NCBI GenBank assembly: GCA_021442155.1
Contig: CM038221.1
Span: 43,967,648-44,031,647 of the forward strand
From: Cymbidium sinense
Lineage: Eukaryota; Streptophyta; Magnoliopsida; Asparagales; Orchidaceae
DNA length: 64,000 bases
Reading direction: 5' to 3'
The position numbers and the translations under genes were made by a program. Shown here piece by piece: positions 10,280 through 20,640 of this stretch (the first letter of the stretch is position 1; each line of letters opens with the position of its first letter). The notes below the pieces were generated by a model, which was given only the letters and a program-made list of their open reading frames with translations, was not told the origin of the DNA and ran no database searches.

Positions 10280-11932
10280 CATGGTTTCTGACGATATATC
10301 ATCCCTTATCAGATAGTTTAATGGTGTTCCTAAAATTTTACTTCTCTAATGAGTTGGTGGCCATTGTTGCTAAAAGTCGTCGAGCCCATTCACCTCCACC
10401 GGTACTTTCTTGTTTAGAGATGATTCTTTTTGGAGCGATTCCCTTTGGCTCCCGAGTTGATTGAGATCTTCAAAATATGTGGTGTAGCTTTTGTCATTTT
10501 CATTTTAGAGCTTTAGTGGTCATCATTGGTTTGACTATCTTCTTTAGAGAGGTGGTGTTACTTTGAACATCAAATACTTGTGCGAATGTGTAGATTCATA
10601 TGTGATACTGGGTGTTTCTTATCGGTATAAAATTGGATAGAATTTTTAGCAGGATCCCTCAAAATTGGTCTTTGGATTCTTTTTTGTGAAAATGAGTGGG
10701 GCCTTCACGAGATGGGAAGATTGAATGACCTTCGGATCCATTCTTGATTGAGAATGAGATCTTGGCAACTCTTAATGTTCACGATAGAAAGCTTACGGCA
10801 TGAGTTATATCGTCATTAGCAAATATATAGTTGAAGATAGAATGTTCAAGGTTGGCCTTTCCATCCATCAGGCGGGAGATCTCATTCTTTTCCACTAAAG
10901 AGGTCAAGTAAAGGTGATGAAAGGTCTCCTCATATTCATAGGGTTCTTTCAAGAATCAAAATCGAGGTGGTGGCAATATTTCTTCCCTAAAGAAAAAGAA
11001 GACATGTGCTGAAGTGACTACGTCAGATAGCTGCGAAGAAGATGTTCGCCCCCAGTTGGCCTCTGAGAGTTTAGCTATTTTAACACATGATGGGGGAGTT
11101 CATTTCTCGAAGCAGCACATTCCTGAAGAGGTGTTAAATCACATATAGGTCCAAGCGATGAATTATGGTACATTGTCTTCCCTTCTTTCTTCTTTTTTTA
11201 TTCTTTTCCTCCTTCTTTTCTTTGTGTAATATTTATGATGGTTTTTTCTTTATAGGTAACTCAAACATTAGGGCTAATGGCTCATTTGGGTGTCTCTTTA
11301 GATGAGTGAAATACTGAATTTGTGAAGGTAAAATATCTACAGAGTGAGAGAAAGATGAGTGTTAAGGCCAAAGAAGTCACGACTTTGGAGGATCAGCTAA
11401 CCGAGTGCAGAACTGAGCTAGCAAACATGTCGACTTCTCTTTCTCTCCAATGTTAGGAGGTGGAGCACACTCGTGATGAGCTGATTGAGGTGAGGATAGA
11501 GACTCGCCAGAAAGATAAAAAACTCAAGGCACTTGCGGAGAAAGAGCTCTCAGTGGAAGAAAGCATTACAGATCGTCTTTCGAGAAGGAGCATATAATGT
11601 CGAGAGGAAGCAAATGAAATCTCCTTGAAGGCGGTGGAAGACTTTAAGAACTCCGCTTATCCGTAGACCATGTCCAGGAAGCTCATAATCATATTCTTGA
11701 TGTTGAAGTGAAGGACTTGGAGCACCAATGTTTAGAGGAGGGCTTCATCCGAGAGTTCCTAAAAAGAATCCGCTTAGTGCACCATAAGACTAGAGCTAGT
11801 ATTAAGGATCTATCTCCCAACCAAGTATCGGAAGACTCTTCGTCAGATTCAGGAGATGAAGGAGTTGAGAGTGAGTCCAAGGGAGCATCTCCTAGTGGTG
11901 AGGAGGACATTGATATCACCGATATGATGTAG
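10280..11932 (+). pseudogene. Antisense extra ORF of the Tat-like element (degenerate)
   Basis: Tat-lineage elements often carry an additional ORF between pol and the 3' LTR, sometimes antisense to gag-pol, of unknown function. Here plus-strand coding potential runs from about 10280 to the stop at 11930-11932, broken by stops and frameshifts. The intact end (11708-11932) begins MKDLEHQCLEEGFIREF and finishes in an acidic, serine-rich tail (EDSSSDSGDEGVESE...EEDIDITDMM). Upstream, about 11330-11690, is Lys/Glu/Leu-rich and probably coiled coil (TTLEDQLTECRTELAN). The N-terminal part corresponds to a frame in the inverted relative containing KFHFSNELVAII and RFPLTPQLIEVFKICG, the fold type often labelled a plant transposon protein. 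Two copies degenerating in the same frame support former coding use. The function is unknown. Confidence 0.6.
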
Positions 11933-12134
11933 CGTCACAGGATGCATTTTTATATGTATTGTTATTAGTGTGTATCGAATCTTGATTCTTTCTTATATCA
12001 TCATGTTAATGCTGTCAATGAAATTTTTTTTTTATAGATGATACGCTCTTGTTTTGCTTTTACCTATCCGGGATAATTGGTGAATATTATTGATGACTAA
12101 CTATCTGATGAGGTTGAATTGAATCCGAGGATTT

Positions 12135-12375
12135 TGACCAAAGGTTGTTTGTCAAAGTGTTACTTGATGATGTTAACTTTGTGGAAGAGGTCGCGGGATG
12201 TTTACCAAGGACCTTTTGATCTATCCTAGGTATCAGCCAAAGTGTTACTTGATGACATTAACCTTTATGGAAGAGGTCGCGGGATGTCCACCAAGGACCT
12301 TTTGACCTATCTTAAGTATTAGCCAAAGTATTAATTGACTTCTTACCTATATGGAAGAGGTCCGATCAAGTCTCC
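12135..12375. repeat. Three tandem repeats of about 100 bp between integrase and antisense ORF
   Basis: Units contain CAAAGTGTTACTTGATGA, then TTAACCTTTATGGAAGAGGTC, then GGGATGTCCACCAAGGACC. Similar units occur at 1230-1430 and 29540-29700 in the foldback-like elements, linking those elements to the same lineage. Confidence 0.65.
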
Positions 12376-12714
12376 TTGGGATTGATTATGCCCCGATTGA
12401 GATACAACGTGAGTTATATATTTCTCAAGTGGGAGGATTAAATGAAGAAGAAATAAGCTTGTAAGAAAAAGCTATAAATTCATTACTCGATAAGTTGATG
12501 ATACAATCATAAGATGATTTTAACATGTATATGAGTTTCAAGAAGAAATGATGACAACAACAAGTCTTTATCCCACTAAGTGGGGCTACATGAAGAGGAA
12601 ATGACAAGCGAGATAAAATAAAAGTTGCAATAATTATGCGGTAGGAATTATTGATATTTTTGAGATTCTCGGTGTTCCAAGTTTGAGGTAAAGTTTTTCC
12701 TCTCGGATCCTTGA

Positions 12715-13690
12715 GCTTGAATGTTCTGCTTTACCATAGCTATAACCACATATGGGCCATCCCAAAGAGGTGAGAGTTTATTGCGTTGAGGGCCTTTGCA
12801 CTTGAGACTTCCAGAGTCACCGATAGATATGGGATGGTTTTACTCTTACATTGAAGTGGAGCTACCCTTTGGTGATAGAAGCGGTCCAGTAGGGGCCATG
12901 TCACGAGTTTTGGGGCAGGTCCAAGTCTTTGTCGAGTTTTTTCTTCATTACCATTATCGAATAATTGAACTCTTGGACTTGGAACTCGATATCTACGGTA
13001 TAATAGCTTACTTGTGCGAAACACAAGTTATATGGTGTCTTCATCGGGTGTAGATGTAGTGCGGTAAAGAACATTAGAGCTCATCAACCTGCCCCGACCT
13101 TCTCAAGACGTGTTTTAGTCCTTTGAGTATAGTCACATTGGTAGCCGGTCTATTAGTTTGAGGATGTGCTACTGGTCGTATGTGCGTGAATGTGAAGATC
13201 TTTGCAAAAGGATGTAAAGATTTTTCCAGTAAATTGGGTTCCATTGTCAGTGATGATCTTTGCAGGAAGACCAAATCGACATACTATATTTTTCCAAACA
13301 AATTATTTAGCATTTGCCTCGTAATTTTAGCGAGTGGTTGGCTTCCACCATTTAGTGAAGTAGTCAACGGTAAAATGATAAACTTTTTTGCTCTTATGCT
13401 ATCGAAAAGGTCCCATGATATCAATTCCCCCGAGCAAAAGGCCACTTTGAATGGATGAGAGCTCTATGCGGAATGTGAGGGAGGTTAGTGCAAGACAACT
13501 TGCATATTTTTTTTTGAACTCTAGGCATCTTTATTTCGGTAGGCCAATAGAACCCTTGCCTTATAATTTTAAGGGCTATAGCCCTTCCTCCTAGGTGTTC
13601 TCCACATATCCAGTGAACCTCTCTTAATCGTAATGACCTCGAAGGTGAGAGGCATTTGAGGTATGGTCCGAGAAAGCTCATTTGTATAGT
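12715..13690 (-). pseudogene. Gypsy integrase, degenerate
   Basis: Integrase inserts the cDNA into host DNA. The zinc-binding region (about 13690-13560) reads EVHWICGEHLGGRAIALKII and QGFYWPT, the family's H-x-H entry to the HHCC motif. The core follows with GIDIMGPF (first catalytic Asp, about 13410), a KWVEA-like stretch and ITDNGTQ (second Asp, about 13240). The usual QTNGQ-E motif reads QTNRPATNVT (about 13140), so the catalytic Glu is not recognisable. The C-terminal region (about 13024-12715) keeps the LSPLWDGPYVV motif. At least four frame changes are needed to read it through. It is a relic downstream of the RNase H in pol order. Confidence 0.75.
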
Positions 13691-13849
13691 TCACCTCAGA
13701 ATAGTAAAGTTTGAAGCTTGTCTTTGGAGACAAGTCGTTGGGTCTTGAAGGGTTCCTTCTTGAAAAGATAGGATGGGGTCCATCCACAATGTTCCTTTAT
13801 CTCATTAATTGCTTGAATTACCCATGACCCTTGGATACTAGGAAAATGT

Positions 13850-14222
13850 ATTTCTTCAATATGCCTTCTTAAATAGATCCCTAAGTAGAGATATAATAAG
13901 CTTGACGAGCGTCACTGAGTATTCTTCTCTCGCAAAGATGTGAATGATTTGATGTGTCTTGAAATGGGCAAGAAGAGACTTCACCAAGTGGAGGTATTGT
14001 GCGAGGATTATGAGTACTAAAGTTTCCCTCAACTTGGGAGGCGACAAGTTGAGAGTCCAGGATCACTAAGTCTTGAGCTTCACAGTCAATGGCGAGTCTC
14101 AATCCTACTATGAGAGCCTCATATTCAGCCATATTATTAGTTGTAGGAAATTTTAGGTGAAGTCCATACTCTAAGGTATTCTGCTAGGGAAAATAAGTAA
14201 GATTCCCACACCAGCACCAGTA
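13850..14222 (-). pseudogene. Gypsy RNase H domain, degenerate
   Basis: RNase H removes the RNA strand during reverse transcription. The domain starts at [15 protein letters not shown] (about 14222-14180), changes frame, and continues with MAEYEALIVGLRLA (14132 downward) and VILDSQLVASQVEG. These supply the family's Asp, Glu and Asp. After a further frame change it goes on as HFKTHQIIHI and AREEYSVTL (about 13980-13910). It follows the protease directly, with no reverse transcriptase between them. Confidence 0.75.
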
Positions 14223-14389
14223 CTTCCTGAAGCTCCATCAATAGAACTCCCATTGTCAATCAAAATTCTCTTAACATTATAGCATGGGTCACCGATCCCT
14301 ACACTGATGACAAGTGGATCTTGATGAGGAACATGTACTCCTTCTAAGTCTGAGTCATTAAAAGTGATGGAATGATCAGTACGAGACAT
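14205..14389 (-). pseudogene. Gypsy aspartic protease, fused to RNase H
   Basis: The frame starting at 14389 reads [19 protein letters not shown], then [13 protein letters not shown]. This is the Tat-type protease entry and its active-site segment, with DNGSS where DTGSS is usual. The open frame then runs on as GASGSTGAG, which is RNase H. The rest of the protease and the whole reverse transcriptase are missing. The protease normally cleaves Gag-Pol; this copy would be inactive because the chain is cut just after the catalytic loop. Confidence 0.75.
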
Positions 14390-14439
14390 CTTTAACTCCG
14401 GCTCTTCAGAGATGGTAATAAGAACTTGATTAGATAGTA

Positions 14440-15740
14440 TTGGTCCTCCTGCGATTGTTTCAATTTCTCTAATTGTTTAATGATTGTTTTGTTATTTCTG
14501 TGATGATTGTCCTGGTTGCCCCCCAGTTAGAGGTATGTTTGTTTGAGTCGATTGATTCTTCATAAATTGACGTAGATATCTTTGCTGAATGAGCCTCTCA
14601 ATTTCTTCTTTGAGTTGTTTGCATGCCTCGAGTATGTCCACCACTGATGGAAGTGACAATATTTTTTCGAATTTAATTTGGATATTCACCACTTGATATT
14701 TTCTTCATCTCGAATAGCTATGTGTTCACATTGATATGGGGGCCATGGAGGGAGATCACGACTGCTTTATTGTTTCTTTTGATAGGACGGTCAGTCCGCA
14801 TTCCCTGGGGTGCTCTTACATTTTTCTATAGATTGCTCAAATTGTTTACGATGGGTAGTAATAGCCTCATCAATAGAGATTTGTGCTTCCACGCGATAAA
14901 CCAAGTCGGCATATGAGCGGACCATATCTCGCATTAGTGATGAGTAAAAAGTCCCTGGACGGAGCCCTCCAAGGAAAACTCCTCTTAATAGTTCAAGGTC
15001 TACTCCAGGTATTTGACGAGCTTCTAAGGAGAACCTCTGGAAGTATTCCTTAATTGATTCACCCTCATTTTGATGAATGTCGAAGAGGTGGGAGGAATCT
15101 TTAATGATCCTCTGATTTGCAATGAATTGTTCCACAAAAATCTTGGCGAGTTCGTCAAAGGTATGGATGGATCTCCTTGGAAGAGAGCAACTGTGTGAGC
15201 TTGCCCTTGAGGGTAACGGAAAGACGACAAAGCAAGGTGTGTTAGAGCTCGATATGCATGATAGTTCTTTAATGATCGTGTGTTCATGTGGGTCACGCCC
15301 CATCATAGAATCTGCTCTAAGCTTGAAACCCACGGGAATAGTCGTTGAAGAATAGCTTCAGCTAAAGGTGAGGATTCTTCATAGCCGCGGTGAGGGGGAA
15401 GATAATTTCTATCTTGAAGGTGAAATTCGTCTTACATTAAGTGTCATAATTCTGCACATATAACATGATGAGTGGGATCAACAGGACGAGAATGTGTCAA
15501 GCTACCCACAACAATTGGTGGATTAGCAGTCTGTTGAGCTGCACGTGATGGATGAGTAGAACTAGCAGTGTCAAGGAGATCAGCATCACGATCAGGAAGT
15601 GAAGGAACTTTATTGTTAAGGAGATCGGTATTTTGACCTCCCGCGACTAACGATCGATCTTGGGGGAGGTGTGTTTGCCGTGTTAATGGCCATTGTGTTC
15701 CTCTCAAAAGTCGGATCAACTCATTTTGAGACTCTTCCAT
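14440..15740 (-). pseudogene. Gypsy Gag, degenerate
   Basis: Gag is the structural protein of the retrotransposon particle. The probable start is ATG at 15740 (MEESQNELIRLLRG), giving 98 codons rich in Pro, Ser and Thr. After frame changes the capsid-like retrotransposon gag domain lies in 15333-14791: SIHTFDELAKIFVEQFIANQ, then ESIKEYFQRFSLEA, GVFLGGLRPGTFYSSL and DLVYRVEAQI. A Lys/Gln-rich linker (14692-14492) leads to the protease. No zinc knuckle is intact. There are frameshifts near 15340-15440, 14790 and 14490. Confidence 0.75.
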
Positions 15741-15956
15741 TCGGACACACGATCTTCTAAAGAGATCCCGCCTTCACCGCCGTGGTCGCGCCTATTGTGG
15801 GGAGTGAGGCGTGCTTGACGTCCTTAGTTCAAGGATTGATTTCGAGAGTGATGGGAGTTGAGCTGAGGCTCTTGTGACGGTTTTGCCTATTAGTGATAAT
15901 ACGGGTGTTCACAGAAATTGTGATTGATGGGTTCTCTTCACGAGATGCCAAACTTG
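15741..15956 (-). promoter_or_regulatory. Gypsy leader with unassigned primer-binding site
   Basis: This lies between the 5' LTR end (…CTAGCACACA on the minus strand) and the Gag start. The minus strand continues CAAGTTTGGCATCTCGTGAA. A TGG five to six bases in is where a tRNA primer-binding site is expected, but I could not match it to a specific tRNA 3' end. Confidence 0.4.
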
Positions 15957-16787
15957 TGTGTGCTAGAAAACCAGTTGCGGTAGAGTAAAAGTTTATACCT
16001 TAGCCTTGTTGTGAAATTTAGCACACACACATGTATTTAAAGAGTGAACAAGAAAACTCCAAAAATTTTTACGTGGAAAACCTCAAAAAGAGAGAAAAAA
16101 TCACTGCCCAGCCCAAAAAATCCTCCACTATGTATCTGCTGTGAGTACAAAATCTTCCATAATAGGATTGTATAGATATGAAAGGAACAACAACTATGTA
16201 GTCATGTTCAGATGGTAATAGTTGCTAGTGGTAGCAGATGATGGTGAACAATGAGGAATAGCGACTGACGATGAAGGTCGTCATGATGGAGACCAGCAGA
16301 GGTTGACGCGAGGATCGACGGCATACGGCGAACGGTGACGGCGGTTGACGATCGCCGAAAGGTGGCACGATTTGGAGGATCTTCAAGCCATAGGGCTCTC
16401 TCTCTCTTGCTTGGCTCATATATGAGGAATGAGGGGCTATTTATAGATTGGAGGAGTGACGTCTTTGTAAATACAGCCAAAATCCGAACCACTCCACTTA
16501 TCAGACGGCTCAAAATGATTTCTTTGATCATTTGATGTATTTTAAGTATTTGAATACTCAAATGAAGTCGGAATTGTAAGATCTTGGGCTTGTTGGATCC
16601 GGCTCATCGAGACGCTCGATTTGACTATAAACACTCCATATTTGGGAGTTATTTAGGATTTAACTGATATCCCAAAGTTTCTAATGATATTTTAAGTGCT
16701 TGATCTCGACCAGTTTCATCTTCGGATCAGCTTGCTTCTAACATTAAGATTCGTGCTTCAACTGGTAAAATTTTCAGTGTCATATCA
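15957..16787 (-). mobile_element. 5' LTR of the Gypsy element
   Basis: 831 bp, starting TGATATGACACTGAAAAT and ending CTAGCACACA on the minus strand. It matches the left LTR along its whole length with scattered SNPs and short indels. The ATAAC duplicate follows at 16788. Confidence 0.85.
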
Positions 16788-18509
16788 ATAACTTTTAAAT
16801 ATTTTTTTGTAACTTACTACAGCAATTTTAGATGACTTAGAAAAAAAAAAGGTAATCTTGAGATGCCATTTGTTGCATCGATTTAAGATGCAGTTTCAAA
16901 TAAGGAGAAGGAAACCAAAAGATATTGTCCGCTTGGATGTGATGACTGGAAAGAAAACCAAGAAGTGACCTGGAGTGGAATAATGATATTAAACCCAATT
17001 CAAATTATGCTGAAATTAATACTTATATTATGATAATCGGTGAGAAATAATGAAATATTATTTGAATGTTGTAAAGAATTTGTGATTTAGGTCACGAGTT
17101 CGTGCAAATATTAGTGTAGGTGTATTATTGAGTTGAGTTCACGTTAGTCAATTTAATTTATGACCAAAAATTTTGATTTTTAAATTAAATAAGTATAAAA
17201 AATTTATAAATTATGAGTATTTCTAACAATTTTGAGCCAATCATATATATATATATATATATATATATAGATTTGGCGAGTACACCTGAGTCGATGCAAT
17301 CAAGCACACCAGATTGTTGGAAGACCGCTCAAGGCCACTTAGTTCAATAAGTGCGAATGAGCCCATCATTAAGCAACTTACTACAAGAATAATTCTACTT
17401 AGAAGAAACTTATCCTGATCAAAGTGCACTCAAGATGCCACATTTCATGTCCATAGGAAGCTCATCATGAACCCTACAAAAGGGGCTCTCCCTAAGAAAT
17501 CAGCCTACCACACTCCCATCATGGATCATGACACTCACCTGGAAAGATTCACCCAAGGTGCTGTCCTAATGGACTTGCTAAGCCTGATGACTTATTTTCA
17601 GCACTTAATCACATAACTCAAGCACTAAAGTAGATTCCTACTCGTAGAAATCATCTAGAGACTTTAATGTTAACAATCATCTTAAGGGAAATATAAGTGT
17701 TTGTATCAAGAGTGTTCTACATATCTGCAATTGCTATTCATATATTATTTTAATTTTTATTCATGGTGCAACATTCCTTAAAACTTCTATCACTCTACAA
17801 ATAAATGGTTGAAAATCATTTTAAGCATTCAGACTATTATGTATTGTTTATGAGATATAATAAGCTAGTTAAGCCTCTCTTCTACTTGTTTCCTACTCAT
17901 ATTTTCTTTGTCATCTCTAATCTGTTCAGCTAGTTAGTCTCATAAAATCATGTTTGGTATCACCCAAAGACAAACCAATATATAACATCCTAAAATGTAT
18001 AGTTTCTGTGGATTGATGCCACTGACCAAAAGCTAAGTAATGTAGAGTAGTCCACCAAAAAGACTTCAATTAACATGGAAAATCAAAACTTTGATATGCA
18101 TCAAAACCTGAGGGAAATTGAGAAGCAGATAACTAGATTAATCTAGGGTGCATGCATTGGGATAATTTCATAAGGAGAACCCATGAGTGAGCAAGCTAGA
18201 AGAGTCACCAGACTTAACTAACATAAGATAACGTATCATAGTGGCAAGACACTAACCTCAATACCTTCCATAGATCAAACCCATTTTATGCGATGAAGAG
18301 TACCACCACTAAGGTGAATGAGAGGATAGCCACCTATAACCAACACTTCAACATAGAGATAGTAGAAGCTCAACCACCCACCAAGTTTATAATGTTTCAT
18401 CTAGAATCATATTATGGAAGATCTGAGCCCATAGACCATAGCACCTTGTGGTGTTTTAATTATGAACACACACACAAAGCTTATGGGGTACTCATTAAAG
18501 TGATCAAGA
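16788..18509. repeat. Central segment of unit A, right of the Gypsy insertion
   Basis: Matches 46512-46644 joined to 52138-53715 in unit B. It includes the LINE's empty target (AAGGAGAAGGAAA near 16902-16914), an (AT)n run at 17243-17269, and non-coding sequence leading to a gag-like relic. No intact gene is seen. Confidence 0.7.
17243..17269. repeat. (AT)n microsatellite
   Basis: About 13 AT units. Unit B has only ATATATGTTATG at the corresponding site near 52480. Confidence 0.95.
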
Positions 18510-18538
18510 TGACATTAAGGTATGATGTATCATCTTGA
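18200..18538 (+). pseudogene. Gypsy gag relic in unit A
   Basis: The open frame 18293-18538 contains EIVEAQPPTKFIMFHLESYYGR, then SEPIDHSTLWCF. This resembles the Gypsy gag entry (…PPKFKMPTLEPYDGTTDPEDHLANF…). The upstream sequence 17440-18290 is the right composition but has no continuous frame. Unit B has the same relic at about 53510-53720 with different lesions. It suggests the 12-kb units derive from a Gypsy element in plus orientation. Confidence 0.4.
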
Positions 18539-20640
18539 AAGATAGATACATCACCCTATAATGAGCTTAATTACCTAATAATGACTCCTAAGACTGATGG
18601 GTCTACGTATATACCAAAGATCTTTTCCATACTTTACATGGAGAAGTAAAGAAGGGTATATTTTATGACGGGTTTTTTAGTTCCTTATAGAAGCAAGCTT
18701 CCATAGTTAATTACATCTTAGAAAATAAGAATTTCCTAAGAACACTATTGATTAAAGTAGTCAATAAGTATCTCCAAAGACTTCAAACTTAGACTATCAA
18801 AGGATTATGTATTCATGGAAATCAAATGGGAAAGTTCAAATATAAAGACTAATTTGCGAATTCCAAAGGAAGATAAGTAGGGAGCACCCATGATGCTAGA
18901 AAACTTAGTTAGTACTCTAGTTTACCCTATAGTGAGGCTCCACATATTCGAAAGAGAAAATTTAAATTTCATTTAAGTTGGAATCATATTAGAATACTAG
19001 GGCTTAAAGTTCATCAACACAAGATTATGAAAATTCCTAAGAGGTGAGGACTTATACTCATAGCACGAAGGAAATAAGTAGCCTTAGAACCTAAATCTAA
19101 GATGCTTTAGCATAAGCTAAAAGCATTACCTAATCTAATCGAAAAAATGGGACATAAGGGTTTACCTCCACAAGAGAGGTAAAACACATCCCAACTCTTC
19201 TGGGCTTACAACTGCCTAGAGTGGCCGTCAACTAATATTTCTTATGCTTTAAAATTATGTAGGCTGCTCTTATGTAGATGCAAGAAAACCAGACTATTAT
19301 TTAATTAAGAAGAAACCTAGAATCCTAAACTCACTCCCTAAGAGACTAGATCATGATTGAAATGAAAACATGACTTAAACTAATGCAAAAATTTATAATC
19401 TTTTATACCATTTTGATACATTCATTTTGGACTAAGGCTTAGGACAATTATGCCTATATGCATGATGAAATAAGTTTGTGGGCTAAATCAACAGGAGGAG
19501 GTATTCTCCACTATAAGGGATCGCCCTCCGTGGTGTTTTATTTTAGAGTCGTTGTGGATGCCACGTAGATCTTAGGGGGTGATTGCGTATGACATTAGGT
19601 ATGATGTACTACCTTGAAAGATAGAAACATCACACCATAATGGATCTAATCACTTAATAAGGACTCGTAAGGCATGATGTGTCTTCATATATTCCAGAAA
19701 TCTTTCCCCTACTTTACATAAAATAGTAAAATAGGATTTATTTTATACTGGGTTATTTAGTTCCCTATGAAGGAAAGCCTCCATAATTTATTGCAGTCTA
19801 GGAAATGATATTTCTTAAGAAAACTATTGATTAAATTAGTCAATCATATCTCCAAAGATTTCAAAGTTAGCTATCAAAGGATTAGTTATTTTGAAAAATT
19901 AAATGAGAAAGTTCAATTTTGAAAGACTTGTTTTATTTGGATTTCAAAGGAGGATGATAGGGAGCACTTGTGATACTAAGAAGCCTAGTAAGCACTCTAA
20001 TCTATCATATGGTGAGGCTTTATATGTTTGAAATCGAAGATTTATTTTAATTTGAGTTGAAATTTTATTAGAATTCTAGGGCTTACACTCCATCAACACA
20101 AGACTATGAAATTGCTTAAGAGATGAGGATTTATACTCGTAGCTCAAAAGAAATAAGCAACCTTGGAAAGGGGGATATAATGGTCTACCTCCATAAGAGA
20201 GAATATAACTATCCGACTCTTCAAGACTTACAACCTCCTGGAGTGGCCTCCACCTAACACCTCCTACGATTCAAAACTATGTAGGCCGGTCTTTATATAA
20301 TTGCAAGATAATTAGGGTGTTATTTAATTAGAAAGATACTAGAGTCCTAAACTCACTCCCTGAGAGACTAGATTATGGCTAGCACAAGTATATGACTTAG
20401 TATAAATACAAAATTTTACAAATTTGATATTATTTTGACATAATATTTTGGACAAAGGCTAGGGATATTTTATGCCTAAATGCATGATGAAATTGAGTTA
20501 TTGGACAAATCAGAGAGACAGAGGGAGATCTCCATCATGAAGGGGTGCTCTCATAGGTCAAGCATTCCTTCAAGTGTAAGAATAGAGACTCTCATTATTC
20601 ATGAGTGAAATAAGATGATATGCATGACGTTAGACATTCA
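18510..20640 (-). repeat. Two tandem copies of the 1.07-kb module (unit A)
   Basis: Copy 1 (about 18510-19585) and copy 2 (about 19586-20640) align end to end. Both start with ATGACATTAGGTATGATGTA-like sequence and continue through GATAGAAACATCAC, CTTTACAT, TCTCCAAAGA, AACACAAGATTATGAAA and CTCACTCCCTAAGAGACTAGATCATG, ending near ATGCATGATGAAAT. Each also resembles the reverse complement of 6280-7340. No ORF spans the modules. They could be LTR-like, but I see no clean TG…CA borders. Confidence 0.65.

Larger units (their letters stand above)
8026..16787 (-). mobile_element. Tat/Retand-like Ty3-gypsy LTR retrotransposon, 8.76 kb, reverse transcriptase deleted
   Basis: Two direct LTRs (8026-8906 and 15957-16787) flank a minus-strand gag-protease-RNaseH-integrase series and an antisense extra ORF. 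The insertion has an ATAAC duplication and an empty site in unit B. Domain order and motifs place it in Ty3-gypsy: [12 protein letters not shown] before the protease, and an RNase H of the [10 protein letters not shown]...MAEYEAL type. These and the antisense ORF between pol and the 3' LTR suggest the Tat lineage. Reverse transcriptase is absent, every frame is broken, and the integrase has lost its glutamate motif. The element cannot be autonomous. LTR divergence looks like several percent plus indels, so the insertion is not recent; I did not compute an age. Confidence 0.85.
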
